37,790 nt of DNA from UBA1081 sp045636025 (GTDB taxonomy: Bacteria; Bacillota; Clostridia; Oscillospirales; Acutalibacteraceae): positions 1 through 37,790 of the forward strand of contig JAZTWP010000016.1 in the NCBI GenBank assembly GCA_045636025.1, read 5' to 3'. Below are positions 30,231 through 37,790 of this stretch, one piece after another. How positions within the stretch are numbered: the first letter of the stretch is position 1; each line of letters starts with the position of its first letter. The position numbers and the translations under genes were made by a program. Under the pieces are notes generated by a model. That model was not told the origin of the DNA, did not search any database, and saw nothing but the letters and a program-made list of their open reading frames with translations.

Positions 30231-32801
30231 ATGGCTGAACAGAAAAAGAAAACTCAGAACCAAAAACAAAATATAGCTAAAAAGTCTGTTAACGGCTCGG
30301 CTCAGAAAAAGCCACGCACAACAAAGGCACAGCGTGAACAACTCCGCATTGAGGAAGAAAACCGCCGTGCGGATTACATAAAAAAGCGCAGACAGACTTC
30401 AGCACTTATCACATTCACCGTTTCTCTTCTTCTGGGAAGCGTTGTGCTGATTCCTGACAATACAGGCACACTCTGGCACTATATCAGAGGTTTTGTGTTC
30501 GGTCTTTTCGGCTGGACTTCTTTCCTTATACCCGTTCTCCTTATATATATTGCGGTTCTTCTCACAACAGAAAAAATCAGCGCAAAGAAGATTCTTAAAA
30601 CAATTCAGGCTTCGGCTCTTGTTTTCCTTACAAGTGCACTTGTTTTCGTTTTCAGACACGAAGGTGCATTCAGCTTCGGCACAGATGTGGGAAGCGAATT
30701 TATGATTCATTTTGAATATGAAAAAGTAGGCTGCGGTATCTTCAGCGCAATAGTCGGTGAACTGCTTATGCTTATCGGTTCATCAAAAGCTCCTGCAGTT
30801 GCAATTCTGCTTGTGCTTATTTTCCTTCTGTTTATGTTCTTCACAGGTTTCACCCTTATCAGACTTTTCAGAGGAATTGAAAAACCTGCAAAGAAAATGG
30901 GAGATAAAATCGAAAAAGCTCGTCAGGAACTGCGTGAAAATGCAGACCAGGTCTATACAGAAGAAGACGATGAAGAAACTGAAAGAAAATCAAAAAAGAG
31001 AGGGCATCTCTTTGTATATAACGAAGATGACCTGATTGACGAGAGCACTCCCATGATTGAAGAGCCTGCTCCCGTAACAGAAGAAATTCCTGCAAACGTA
31101 CATAGCGAAGAAATCGAAATGTTCAGCGAAGAAAATCCCGAAGAGGAAGAAAAAGATATTTTTGCAATGGCTGCAGAAAAGCAGGCAAAGCAGGAAGAAA
31201 ACAAGCTCTCTCAGAAAGAGCTTGATGCAGAACAGAGCAAAGTTGCCGCAGAAGTGGAAAAAGAAAAGATTCCCGATGAAACAAACTACATTCTGCCGCC
31301 CCTTTCATGTCTGCGTATGCCCGTAAAAAATACAAAAACAGCATCTCAGGAAATGCTTAAAGCAACAGCGGACAAGCTTATTGAAGCGCTCAACAGCTTC
31401 AATGTTTCAGCAAAGGTTGTTGACGTTGTTCCCGGTCCCTCTGTTACAAGATATGAACTTGCTCCTGCACCCGGTGTAAAAATCAGCAAATTCACAGGCC
31501 TTGCAGATGACCTGACTCTTCATCTTGCAGCTCCCGCAGGTATCAGAATTGAAGCTCCCATTCCCAACAAATCAGCAATCGGTGTTGAAGTACCCAACAG
31601 CAACAGAACAACTGTCACAATGCGTGAAATTGTTGACAGTGATGTTTACAGAGGTGCAAAAAGCAAACTCAACGTTGCGCTCGGCAAAGACATTGCAGGC
31701 AATGTTGTATGTGTTGACCTTGCAAAAATGCCTCATCTTCTTGTTGCAGGTACAACAGGTTCAGGTAAATCCGTATGCCTCAACTCAATGATTGTAAGTA
31801 TTCTTTATAATGCAAAGCCCAGTGAGGTCAAGATTATCCTTATTGACCCCAAGGCTGTTGAATTTGCAAACTACAGCGGTATCCCCCATCTTCTTGTACC
31901 CGTTATTTCAGATGCGAGAAAAGCGGCAGGTGCACTCGGTTGGGCTGTTACCGAAATGATAAACAGATACAACACTTTCACAACAAACGGCGTAAGAGAT
32001 ATAGGCACATACAACAAACTCTGTGAAAAAGATGAGTCACTTCAGAAAATGCCTCAGATTGTAATTATCATAGACGAGTTGTCTGATCTTATGTCGGTAG
32101 CTCCTGCAGAAGTTGAAGGCTCCATCACAAGACTTGCACAGATGGCACGAGCAGCAGGTATGCACCTTGTTGTTGCAACACAGCGTCCGTCTGTTGACGT
32201 TATCACAGGTCTTATCAAGGCAAACATTCCCTCAAGAATTGCGCTTTCTGTTTCATCTCAGGTTGACTCAAGAACAATTCTTGACGCTTCGGGTGCAGAA
32301 AAGCTTCTCGGCAACGGTGATATGCTCTTTAACCCCATCGGCAAAACAAAGCCTCAGCGTGTGCAGGGCTGTTACCTTTCAGATGAAGAAATCCAGAGCG
32401 TTGTTGAGTTTGTAAAAACTCAGGAAACAAGCTCCTACAGTGACGATATTCAGCAGGAAATCGAAAAGCAGGCTCTTGCGGCAGCTCCCAAGAAGGGCGG
32501 AAGCAAGGAAGAAGGCGGCGGTCAGGTTTCTGATGCTGACAACGAAATTATCCTCAAAGCTGCAGAACTTGTTATTGACAATCCCGATAAGGCTTCAATT
32601 TCTTCTCTTCAGCGTCATCTCAGCCTCGGCTTTGCAAAAGCAGGCAGAATTATGGACGCACTTGAAGACAGAGGTGTTGTAGGCCCCCACGCAGGAAGCA
32701 AACCCAGAAAAGTTCTTATGACAAAATCACAGTGGTACGAAATGAATGCAATGGCAACATCTGCACAGCATTCAGACGACGGAGAAGCAGACAATGAATG
32801 A
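30231..32801 (+). CDS. ftsK: FtsK/SpoIIIE DNA translocase
   Basis: 856 residues from the ATG at 30231, with AAGGAGA seven bases upstream; the longer frame to 30105 lies in the repeat. A basic Lys/Gln-rich start, about four membrane helices (about 50-215), an acidic Glu-rich linker (about 240-345), then the motor: FtsK alpha/beta domains with LPPLSCLRMPVKNTKT at the beginning, Walker A GTTGSGKS (about 507-514), Walker B IIIDELSDLM, and the C-terminal gamma winged helix (SISSLQRHLSLGFAKAGRIM) that reads polar DNA sequences. It pumps chromosomes through the division or sporulation septum. It overlaps the YgiQ gene by eight bases. Confidence 0.95.
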   Translation: MAEQKKKTQNQKQNIAKKSVNGSAQKKPRTTKAQREQLRIEEENRRADYIKKRRQTSALITFTVSLLLGSVVLIPDNTGTLWHYIRGFVFGLFGWTSFLIPVLLIYIAVLLTTEKISAKKILKTIQASALVFLTSALVFVFRHEGAFSFGTDVGSEFMIHFEYEKVGCGIFSAIVGELLMLIGSSKAPAVAILLVLIFLLFMFFTGFTLIRLFRGIEKPAKKMGDKIEKARQELRENADQVYTEEDDEETERKSKKRGHLFVYNEDDLIDESTPMIEEPAPVTEEIPANVHSEEIEMFSEENPEEEEKDIFAMAAEKQAKQEENKLSQKELDAEQSKVAAEVEKEKIPDETNYILPPLSCLRMPVKNTKTASQEMLKATADKLIEALNSFNVSAKVVDVVPGPSVTRYELAPAPGVKISKFTGLADDLTLHLAAPAGIRIEAPIPNKSAIGVEVPNSNRTTVTMREIVDSDVYRGAKSKLNVALGKDIAGNVVCVDLAKMPHLLVAGTTGSGKSVCLNSMIVSILYNAKPSEVKIILIDPKAVEFANYSGIPHLLVPVISDARKAAGALGWAVTEMINRYNTFTTNGVRDIGTYNKLCEKDESLQKMPQIVIIIDELSDLMSVAPAEVEGSITRLAQMARAAGMHLVVATQRPSVDVITGLIKANIPSRIALSVSSQVDSRTILDASGAEKLLGNGDMLFNPIGKTKPQRVQGCYLSDEEIQSVVEFVKTQETSSYSDDIQQEIEKQALAAAPKKGGSKEEGGGQVSDADNEIILKAAELVIDNPDKASISSLQRHLSLGFAKAGRIMDALEDRGVVGPHAGSKPRKVLMTKSQWYEMNAMATSAQHSDDGEADNE

Positions 32802-34692
32802 TTTTTTACCCGTCAGCCGTGACGAAATGTTAAAAAGAGGTTGGGACGCTCCCGACTTCGTTTACGTAAGCGGTGATGCATATGTGGATCACCCCAGTTT
32901 CGGTGCGTCAATCATCACAAGAGTCCTTGAAAACGCAGGTTACAAAATTGCGTTTCTCTCACAGCCTGACTGGAGAAGCGACAGAGATTTCACCCGTTTC
33001 GGCAGACCGAAATACGGTTTTCTTGTTTCGTCAGGCAATATTGACTCAATGGTTGCACACTACACAGTTGCAAAAAGGCTCAGAAGCTCGGATGCTTACA
33101 CTCCCGGAGGAGTAATGGGCAAAAGACCTGACAGAGCTGTTGATGTATACTGCAAAAAAATCAGAAGCATTTACGGTGACATTCCCATTGTCATAGGCGG
33201 TCTTGAAGCATCTCTCAGAAGATTTGCCCATTATGATTACTGGGACGATGCTATACGTCCGTCAATTCTTATTTCTTCTGATGCCGACATTCTTATTTTC
33301 GGTATGGGTGAAAAACAGATTGTGGAGATTGCAGACAGACTCCGTGACGGTTATGATGTTAAAGATTTAAGAGATATTAAAGGTACATGTTATAAAGTTG
33401 ATGTAAGAGAAACCCCTTACACAGGAACGGAATGCCCGTCCTATGAAAATGTATGTCAGAGCAAAAAGGAATACGCAATTTCATGCCGCATACAGCAGGA
33501 CGAGCAGGACTTTTTCAAGGGCAGAGCAATAAAGCAGAAACACGGCAGAGTTATGCTTGTTCAGAATGAACCTATGATGCCTCTTTCAACAGAAGAGCTT
33601 GACAAAGTCTATGAACTCCCCTATATGAGAAGATGGCATCCGTCATATGACAGTCTCGGCGGTGTACCGGGACTTGAAGAAGTTGAATTTTCAATCACTC
33701 ACGTCCGTGGTTGTTTCGGTGCCTGCAATTTCTGCTCTCTTGCTTTCCATCAGGGCAGGTATATCACCTCAAGAAGCAAAGAATCAATTGTAAAAGAGGC
33801 AAAGCTTCTCACAACTCTCCCCGGTTTCAAAGGATACATTCACGATATAGGCGGTCCCTCAGCAAACTTCCGTCACCCCTCCTGCAAAGGTCAGGAAGAC
33901 AGAGGCTTGTGTAAAGGCAAAAAATGTCTTGCTCCCGTTCCCTGCAAAAATCTTGTTGCAGACCAGAGCGAATATCTTGACATTCTCAGAACTGTAAGAG
34001 AACTGCCGAAAATCAAAAAGGTTTTTGTGCGTTCAGGCATCAGATTTGACTATATGCTCTGCGATAAAAGTGAAGAATTCTTCAAAGAACTTGTAAAACA
34101 TCACGTCAGCGGTCAGCTTAAAGTTGCCCCTGAACATTGCAGTGCAATGGTGCTTGACAAAATGGGTAAACCCCACATTGAAACATATATAAAATTCGCA
34201 AAACGATATTTTGAACTGAGCAAATCAATAGGCAAAGAGCAGTATCTTGTGCCCTACCTTATGTCATCACATCCGGGAAGCACTCTGGGTGATGCGGTCG
34301 AGCTTGCTCTTTTCATAAAACAGCAGAAACTTCATCCCGAGCAGGTGCAGGATTTTTATCCCACACCGGGAACGATTTCAACAGCGATGTTCTACACAGA
34401 ACTTGATCCCTACACACTTGAAAAAGTGTATGTAGCAAAGAAATCTGAAGACAAGGCAATGCAGAGAGCATTGATGAGATATTTTGATCCGAAAAATCAG
34501 CAGATTGTTGAAAAAGCTCTCATTCTTGCCCGTCGTCAGGACCTTATCGGCAACGACCCGAAGTGCCTTATCAGAGGTTCAACGAAAAACACATCATTCT
34601 CAAACGGAAACAGAAATCAGAGACAGAATTCTAATCCCCGTCAGAATCAGAGGAACAACAATGGACGCAATAAAAAAAATAAAAGATCCTAA
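32794..34692 (+). CDS. ygiQ: YgiQ-family radical SAM protein
   Basis: 632 residues from ATG 32794, the first start with a ribosome site (GGAGAAG). YgiQ N-terminal domain (FLPVSRDEMLKRGWDAPDFV, then YVSGDAYVDHP), a B12-binding-like region, and the radical SAM cluster C307-x3-C311-x2-C314 (RGCFGACNFCSLAFHQGR). A basic Asn/Gln/Arg tail (about 600-632) is low complexity and may bind RNA. The family's reaction is not established; YgiQ proteins are near-universal in Firmicutes. The end overlaps the next gene by 32 bases. Confidence 0.93.
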   Translation: MNDFLPVSRDEMLKRGWDAPDFVYVSGDAYVDHPSFGASIITRVLENAGYKIAFLSQPDWRSDRDFTRFGRPKYGFLVSSGNIDSMVAHYTVAKRLRSSDAYTPGGVMGKRPDRAVDVYCKKIRSIYGDIPIVIGGLEASLRRFAHYDYWDDAIRPSILISSDADILIFGMGEKQIVEIADRLRDGYDVKDLRDIKGTCYKVDVRETPYTGTECPSYENVCQSKKEYAISCRIQQDEQDFFKGRAIKQKHGRVMLVQNEPMMPLSTEELDKVYELPYMRRWHPSYDSLGGVPGLEEVEFSITHVRGCFGACNFCSLAFHQGRYITSRSKESIVKEAKLLTTLPGFKGYIHDIGGPSANFRHPSCKGQEDRGLCKGKKCLAPVPCKNLVADQSEYLDILRTVRELPKIKKVFVRSGIRFDYMLCDKSEEFFKELVKHHVSGQLKVAPEHCSAMVLDKMGKPHIETYIKFAKRYFELSKSIGKEQYLVPYLMSSHPGSTLGDAVELALFIKQQKLHPEQVQDFYPTPGTISTAMFYTELDPYTLEKVYVAKKSEDKAMQRALMRYFDPKNQQIVEKALILARRQDLIGNDPKCLIRGSTKNTSFSNGNRNQRQNSNPRQNQRNNNGRNKKNKRS

Positions 34693-35572
34693 AATCAGAC
34701 TTATTGCTGTTATTGTTGCAGTTATCATTGCGGCAATAACAATGTTTTCACAGTCAGATTTACTCTCGGACGAGCCGAAGAATTCGCCCGATGCAATTCC
34801 CGAAAATGAGCTTATTCTGACTTCATATTTCATAGATGTGGGTCAGGGCGACTGTTCACTTTTTGTTTCAGGTGATGAAACAATGCTCATTGACAGCGGT
34901 GAATATGAATACGGAGATGCTGTTATCTCTTTCCTTGAAGAAAAAGGCATTTCTGAAATTGATTATCTTGTTGTGACTCACGCTCATACAGACCATATGG
35001 GGGCAATGAAGCAAATTATTGAAAATATTGATGTTGAAAATGTCATTCTCTCTCAGGCAAGTGATTCCGCAACCGGCAAAAGGCAGTACGGAGATTTCCT
35101 TGAAGCTGTTGATAACTCAGGTGCAGAAGTTATTGTGGCAGAGCCTGATTATACGTTTTCTTTCGGCAAGGCAGAGTGTAAAATTCTCGCTCCCTTTGAA
35201 GTTTCTGATGAAGAAAACGACAATTCCGTTGTTATGCAGATAACAGCAGGCAAAACATCATTCCTTATGACGGGTGATATTGAAAAGGCTGTTGAAAAGC
35301 AGATTCTCACAAATTATCCCGATCTCAAAACAACAATTCTCAAAGCTGCCCATCACGGAAGCAAAACTTCATCACACGATGATTTTATAAACACTATAAA
35401 GGCAAAAGTGGGCATCATCAGTGTAGGAACAAACAATTCTTACAACCATCCGTCAGCAGAAGTGGTTAAAGCACTCAGAAATTCAGGTATGGATTTATAC
35501 AGAACAGACACAAACGGTACCGTTACAATTGAATGTGCCGAAGACAGATATAAGATATTTACGGAGAAATAA
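34661..35572 (+). CDS. ComEC-like MBL-fold hydrolase with N-terminal anchor
   Basis: 303 residues from ATG 34661 (AGAGGA six bases before); the frame is open earlier, inside the YgiQ gene. One membrane helix (about 11-29), then a metallo-beta-lactamase domain like the C-terminal part of ComEC/Rec2: FIDVGQGDCSLF (57-68), H107-A-H109-T-D111-H112, LMTGDIE and KAAHHGSKTSSHDDF. It is probably an extracellular or membrane-bound nuclease or phosphodiesterase, but no ComEC channel part is present. A DUF3006 gene follows after three bases, a combination common in Firmicutes. Confidence 0.9.
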   Translation: MDAIKKIKDPKIRLIAVIVAVIIAAITMFSQSDLLSDEPKNSPDAIPENELILTSYFIDVGQGDCSLFVSGDETMLIDSGEYEYGDAVISFLEEKGISEIDYLVVTHAHTDHMGAMKQIIENIDVENVILSQASDSATGKRQYGDFLEAVDNSGAEVIVAEPDYTFSFGKAECKILAPFEVSDEENDNSVVMQITAGKTSFLMTGDIEKAVEKQILTNYPDLKTTILKAAHHGSKTSSHDDFINTIKAKVGIISVGTNNSYNHPSAEVVKALRNSGMDLYRTDTNGTVTIECAEDRYKIFTEK

Positions 35573-35575
35573 AAA

Positions 35576-35809
35576 ATGTTTTTCACTCTCGACAGAATAG
35601 AAAACACAAACATTGCAGTTATGATAAGTGATGACAACAAAAAAACAGACGTTGTCACAGATCTCATTTCAGGTGAAATCAGAGAAGGTAATGTTTATAC
35701 GGAAACAAACGGTATCTATATATATAATGAAAAGGAAACCGCTGCAAGAAAAAACAGCAACAGAAATAAAATTGCAGCCCTTTTCAGAAAAGCAAAGAAC
35801 ATTAAGTAA
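35576..35809 (+). CDS. DUF3006-type small protein, partner of the MBL hydrolase
   Basis: 77 residues. The start FFTLDRIENTNIAVMISDDN is the DUF3006 signature (xxxDRIEgdxAvl.dd), followed by GEIREGNVY; the end is basic (NRNKIAALFRKAKNIK). DUF3006 proteins are small beta-barrel proteins nearly always encoded next to a ComEC-like hydrolase; their role is unknown. The hydrolase gene ends three bases upstream and no separate ribosome site is evident, so the two are coupled. Confidence 0.82.
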   Translation: MFFTLDRIENTNIAVMISDDNKKTDVVTDLISGEIREGNVYTETNGIYIYNEKETAARKNSNRNKIAALFRKAKNIK

Positions 35810-35827
35810 CGTGCAGGAGGTTTTATT

Positions 35828-37039
35828 ATGAAATGCAGAACTTGCGGATTTGACATTCCGTCAGGAAAGAATTATTGTCCCGGTTGCGGACGTGTTCTTT
35901 CAAAAATTGAACAGGAGCAGAATCAGCCTCAGACTCAGTATACCCAGGCAGATACTGCCCCCACATACAGACGTCCCGTTGCAGCAGACAATTCAGGTCT
36001 GTCAGAAAACATAAAGGCAATATTCACAGGTGACACAGATACACCCGAATATCACGACCCTCATATTTACAAATCTGCAACAGCTCACGCTCTTGAATAT
36101 GACAAGAAATATGTTCAGCGAAGCACAGCAAGACAGGATTCATATCAGGTAAACCCCATCAGAGAAGAAACTATTCCTTACAACGAAGATGAAGTTGATG
36201 ATATGTCTGCAACAATGGAATTCCGTCCCGTAAACCGTAATTACGAAGTTGAAACAGAGCAGGATGATTACGATTATGACGAAGACGATGCAGAAGACAA
36301 TACTCCGAAAAAGAAATTCAGACCAGGTCTTCTGTTTATGTGCATAGGTCTTGCAGCAGGTCTTGCATTTATCATTTTCTGCACCTACGGTATCGGAAGC
36401 CATTTCGGCATCTGGGGAGGAACAGAAACAGTTTCTGAAGAAAACGACGACAACTATATTCCCGATGAAAAAGCGCCCGTTGTGAATGTGCCCCCTTCAA
36501 CCGCAAACAACAACGAAACAGTTGATTACAAAATCGGAACATACACAATCAATACAGCAGAAAGCAATGCTCTTTTATACAAGCATTCTTCTCTTGACCA
36601 GATAATTGCAACAATCCCCAATCTCACAGTTATTGAGATTACAGAGATTGCAGAAGAAAGCGGTAAATGCAAATTCGGCGATTACACAGGCTGGCTTGAT
36701 ATGAAGCTTCTGCTTTACACTCCCAATGCAAAACTTCCCGAAGAAACAACAACTCAGGAAGAAACAACAACAGCCGAAAGCACAACTGCACCTGCAGACG
36801 AAACAACTACTCAGGAAACAACAACTGCAGCCACATACACCACAGGCACATATACAGTTGACCTTAAAGGTGACGGAAATGTACTCAACGTAAGAGACTC
36901 AGCAGCAATCACAGCAAATGCTGTTGCACAAATCACAGACGGAACAGTTGTCACAGTAACTCAGGTTAATGGTGACTGGGGCTACATCACCACATCCGAC
37001 GGTACTTCAGGATGGGTTTATATGGTTTATCTGAGATAA
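35828..37039 (+). CDS. Zinc-ribbon membrane protein with two SH3-like domains
   Basis: 403 residues. A zinc ribbon at the N-terminus (C3, C6, C17, C20: CRTCG...CPGCG) lies in the cytoplasm, followed by a disordered acidic region, one membrane helix (about 166-188) and an outside part: a first SH3-like domain (about 235-300, ending YTGWLDMKLLLY), a linker of repeated ETTT units (about 305-335) and a C-terminal bacterial SH3 (about 341-403: GNVLNVRDSAAITANAV ... GWVYMVYLR). SH3b domains bind cell-wall peptides, so this may join a cytoplasmic partner to the wall. AGGAGGT before ATG. Unknown function; zinc-ribbon/TM/SH3 layouts are common in clostridia. Confidence 0.85.
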   Translation: MKCRTCGFDIPSGKNYCPGCGRVLSKIEQEQNQPQTQYTQADTAPTYRRPVAADNSGLSENIKAIFTGDTDTPEYHDPHIYKSATAHALEYDKKYVQRSTARQDSYQVNPIREETIPYNEDEVDDMSATMEFRPVNRNYEVETEQDDYDYDEDDAEDNTPKKKFRPGLLFMCIGLAAGLAFIIFCTYGIGSHFGIWGGTETVSEENDDNYIPDEKAPVVNVPPSTANNNETVDYKIGTYTINTAESNALLYKHSSLDQIIATIPNLTVIEITEIAEESGKCKFGDYTGWLDMKLLLYTPNAKLPEETTTQEETTTAESTTAPADETTTQETTTAATYTTGTYTVDLKGDGNVLNVRDSAAITANAVAQITDGTVVTVTQVNGDWGYITTSDGTSGWVYMVYLR

Positions 37040-37255
37040 ACAATAATTTAGCGCACAGATTAATTAATATCGTGTAGGGAACAGCCCGACATCGTTCCGC
37101 AAAGTCTTATCAAGCTTCAGGACGGACCGATCAGGGGATCGGTCCCTACAGGTTCAGCTTAACAATTTTATAAATCCAACACCGAAGGTGTTCCGAAATT
37201 ACGAATTACGCATTACGAATTACGAATTGAAACAATAATTTAACGCAGATAAATT
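37038..37255. repeat. Intergenic repeat B flanked by direct repeats
   Basis: Intergenic stretch without ORF. AAACAATAATTTA occurs at 37038-37050 and again at 37230-37242, with further partial match beyond (GCGCACAGAT versus ACGCAGAT). Between lie the hairpin GGACCGATC/GATCGGTCC (37124-37145), the hairpin AACACC-GAA-GGTGTT (37178-37192) followed by TTCCGAAATTA, and ACGAATT/ACGCATT short repeats (37201-37228). The layout suggests an inserted non-coding element of about 180 bases related to the repeat at 30035. Confidence 0.6.
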
Positions 37256-37321
37256 ATTGTTTATTGTGCATTTCACATAAAACTCTCAGACAAAAAATGC
37301 AAAAAAATCTCTGTTTTCCTA

Positions 37322-37350
37322 TTGAAAATCAAGGAAACTTATGATATAAT
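37322..37350 (+). promoter_or_regulatory. rpsB promoter
   Basis: TTGAAA (37322-37327), 17-base spacer, TATAAT (37345-37350). Confidence 0.8.
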
Positions 37351-37451
37351 TTACAGGCTAAAACTCACGCAGTCCATTTGCATATTCCTGCATCACGATG
37401 TTTTATGCAGAAGTGACGGCTGCGGCGGTTAAATAAAAGGAGGCAAATAAA
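37351..37451 (+). promoter_or_regulatory. Structured rpsB leader
   Basis: About 100 bases of untranslated leader. CTGCAT/ATGCAG (37389-37410) forms an inner hairpin and CGCAG (37368-37372)/CTGCG (37420-37424) can close an outer stem. It ends in AAAGGAGG. It may be an autoregulatory S2 leader; this is inferred only from position and folding by eye. Confidence 0.45.
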
Positions 37452-37790
37452 ATGTCAGTAGTATCAATGAAACAGCTTCTTGAAGCTGGTGTACACTTCG
37501 GTCACCAGACAAGAAGATGGAACCCCAAAATGGCACCTTACATCTTCACAGAGCGTAACGGTATCTACATCATCGACCTTCAGAAAACAGTTAAGAAGCT
37601 CGAAGATGCTTACATGTTCGTTCGCAGCGTCGCAGAAGATGGCGGAGAAATCCTCTTCGTAGGTACAAAGAAACAGGCTATGGATTCTGTTAAGGAAGAA
37701 GCAGAACGTTGCGGTATGCCTTTTGTTAACGCAAGATGGCTCGGCGGTATGCTCACAAACTTCACAACAATCAAGCTCAGAATCAGAAGA
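37452..37790 (+). CDS. rpsB: 30S ribosomal protein S2 (5' part)
   Basis: 113 codons before the window ends; the full protein is about 240-260 residues. MKQLLEAGVHFGHQTRRWNP, later KMAPYIFTERNGIYIIDLQK, and ARWLGGMLTNFTTI are classic S2 sequence. S2 binds the 30S head/body junction with S1-type partners. AAAGGAGG lies nine bases before the ATG. tsf (elongation factor Ts) is expected next, outside the window. Confidence 0.97.
   Translation, partial: MSVVSMKQLLEAGVHFGHQTRRWNPKMAPYIFTERNGIYIIDLQKTVKKLEDAYMFVRSVAEDGGEILFVGTKKQAMDSVKEEAERCGMPFVNARWLGGMLTNFTTIKLRIRR

Noticed and set aside
1..37790. tRNA, rRNA, CRISPR array, complete IS or prophage genes
   Set aside because: None recognised on either strand when reading the intergenic regions; short RNAs without obvious stems could have been missed.

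Overview
The window looks like a chromosomal segment of a low-GC Clostridia member, most likely of the Oscillospiraceae/Ruminococcus group from gut or rumen. The grounds are a type I dockerin protein, AbrB, SpoIIIE/FtsK next to a TepA protease, long-form HPF, QueT under a preQ1 riboswitch, strong AGGAGG ribosome sites and MITE-like intergenic repeats. This placement is inference. I found no tRNA, rRNA, CRISPR array, complete insertion sequence or prophage.

Layout. 1-216 is the broken end of an RHS-repeat gene. 451-5802 (minus strand) holds queT behind a preQ1-I riboswitch, a VanRS-like two-component system and a MacB-like ABC exporter. 5910-6513 is hpf. 6555-8792 (minus) is an operon of a YaiI/YqxD protein, an IspD/TarI-like cytidylyltransferase and an NAD-dependent epimerase; it diverges from a peptidase E gene through overlapping promoters. 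9708-12212 (minus) encodes a secreted dockerin protein of unknown function. 12474-16127 is the least explained part: a three-gene operon of small unknown proteins, a phosphodiesterase, a DUF5058-type two-gene membrane transporter, and three unlisted mini-genes for 25-38 residue amphipathic peptides that share a K/M-I-I-D-L-I core. 16257-19158 (minus) is an AlgI/AlgJ-like polysaccharide O-acetylation pair. 19337-21243 is a second two-component system. 21292-25452 carries a lipoprotein, AbrB, a membrane-anchored Gly-rich-linker protein and a class B penicillin-binding protein. 25609-37039 reads entirely on the plus strand: prfB, a Zn/Mn ABC importer, tepA, ftsK, a YgiQ radical SAM protein, a ComEC-like hydrolase with its DUF3006 partner, and a zinc-ribbon/SH3 membrane protein. 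The window ends inside rpsB.

Taken together, much of the content concerns the cell surface (sensing, secretion, O-acetylation, peptidoglycan synthesis, a dockerin protein), beside housekeeping translation and chromosome-segregation genes. The most interesting unexplained signal is the KIIDLI mini-peptide family. Next are the out-of-frame start geometry of queT under its riboswitch, the palindromic site in the dockerin gene leader, and the two intergenic repeats whose hairpin stems differ by compensatory changes.
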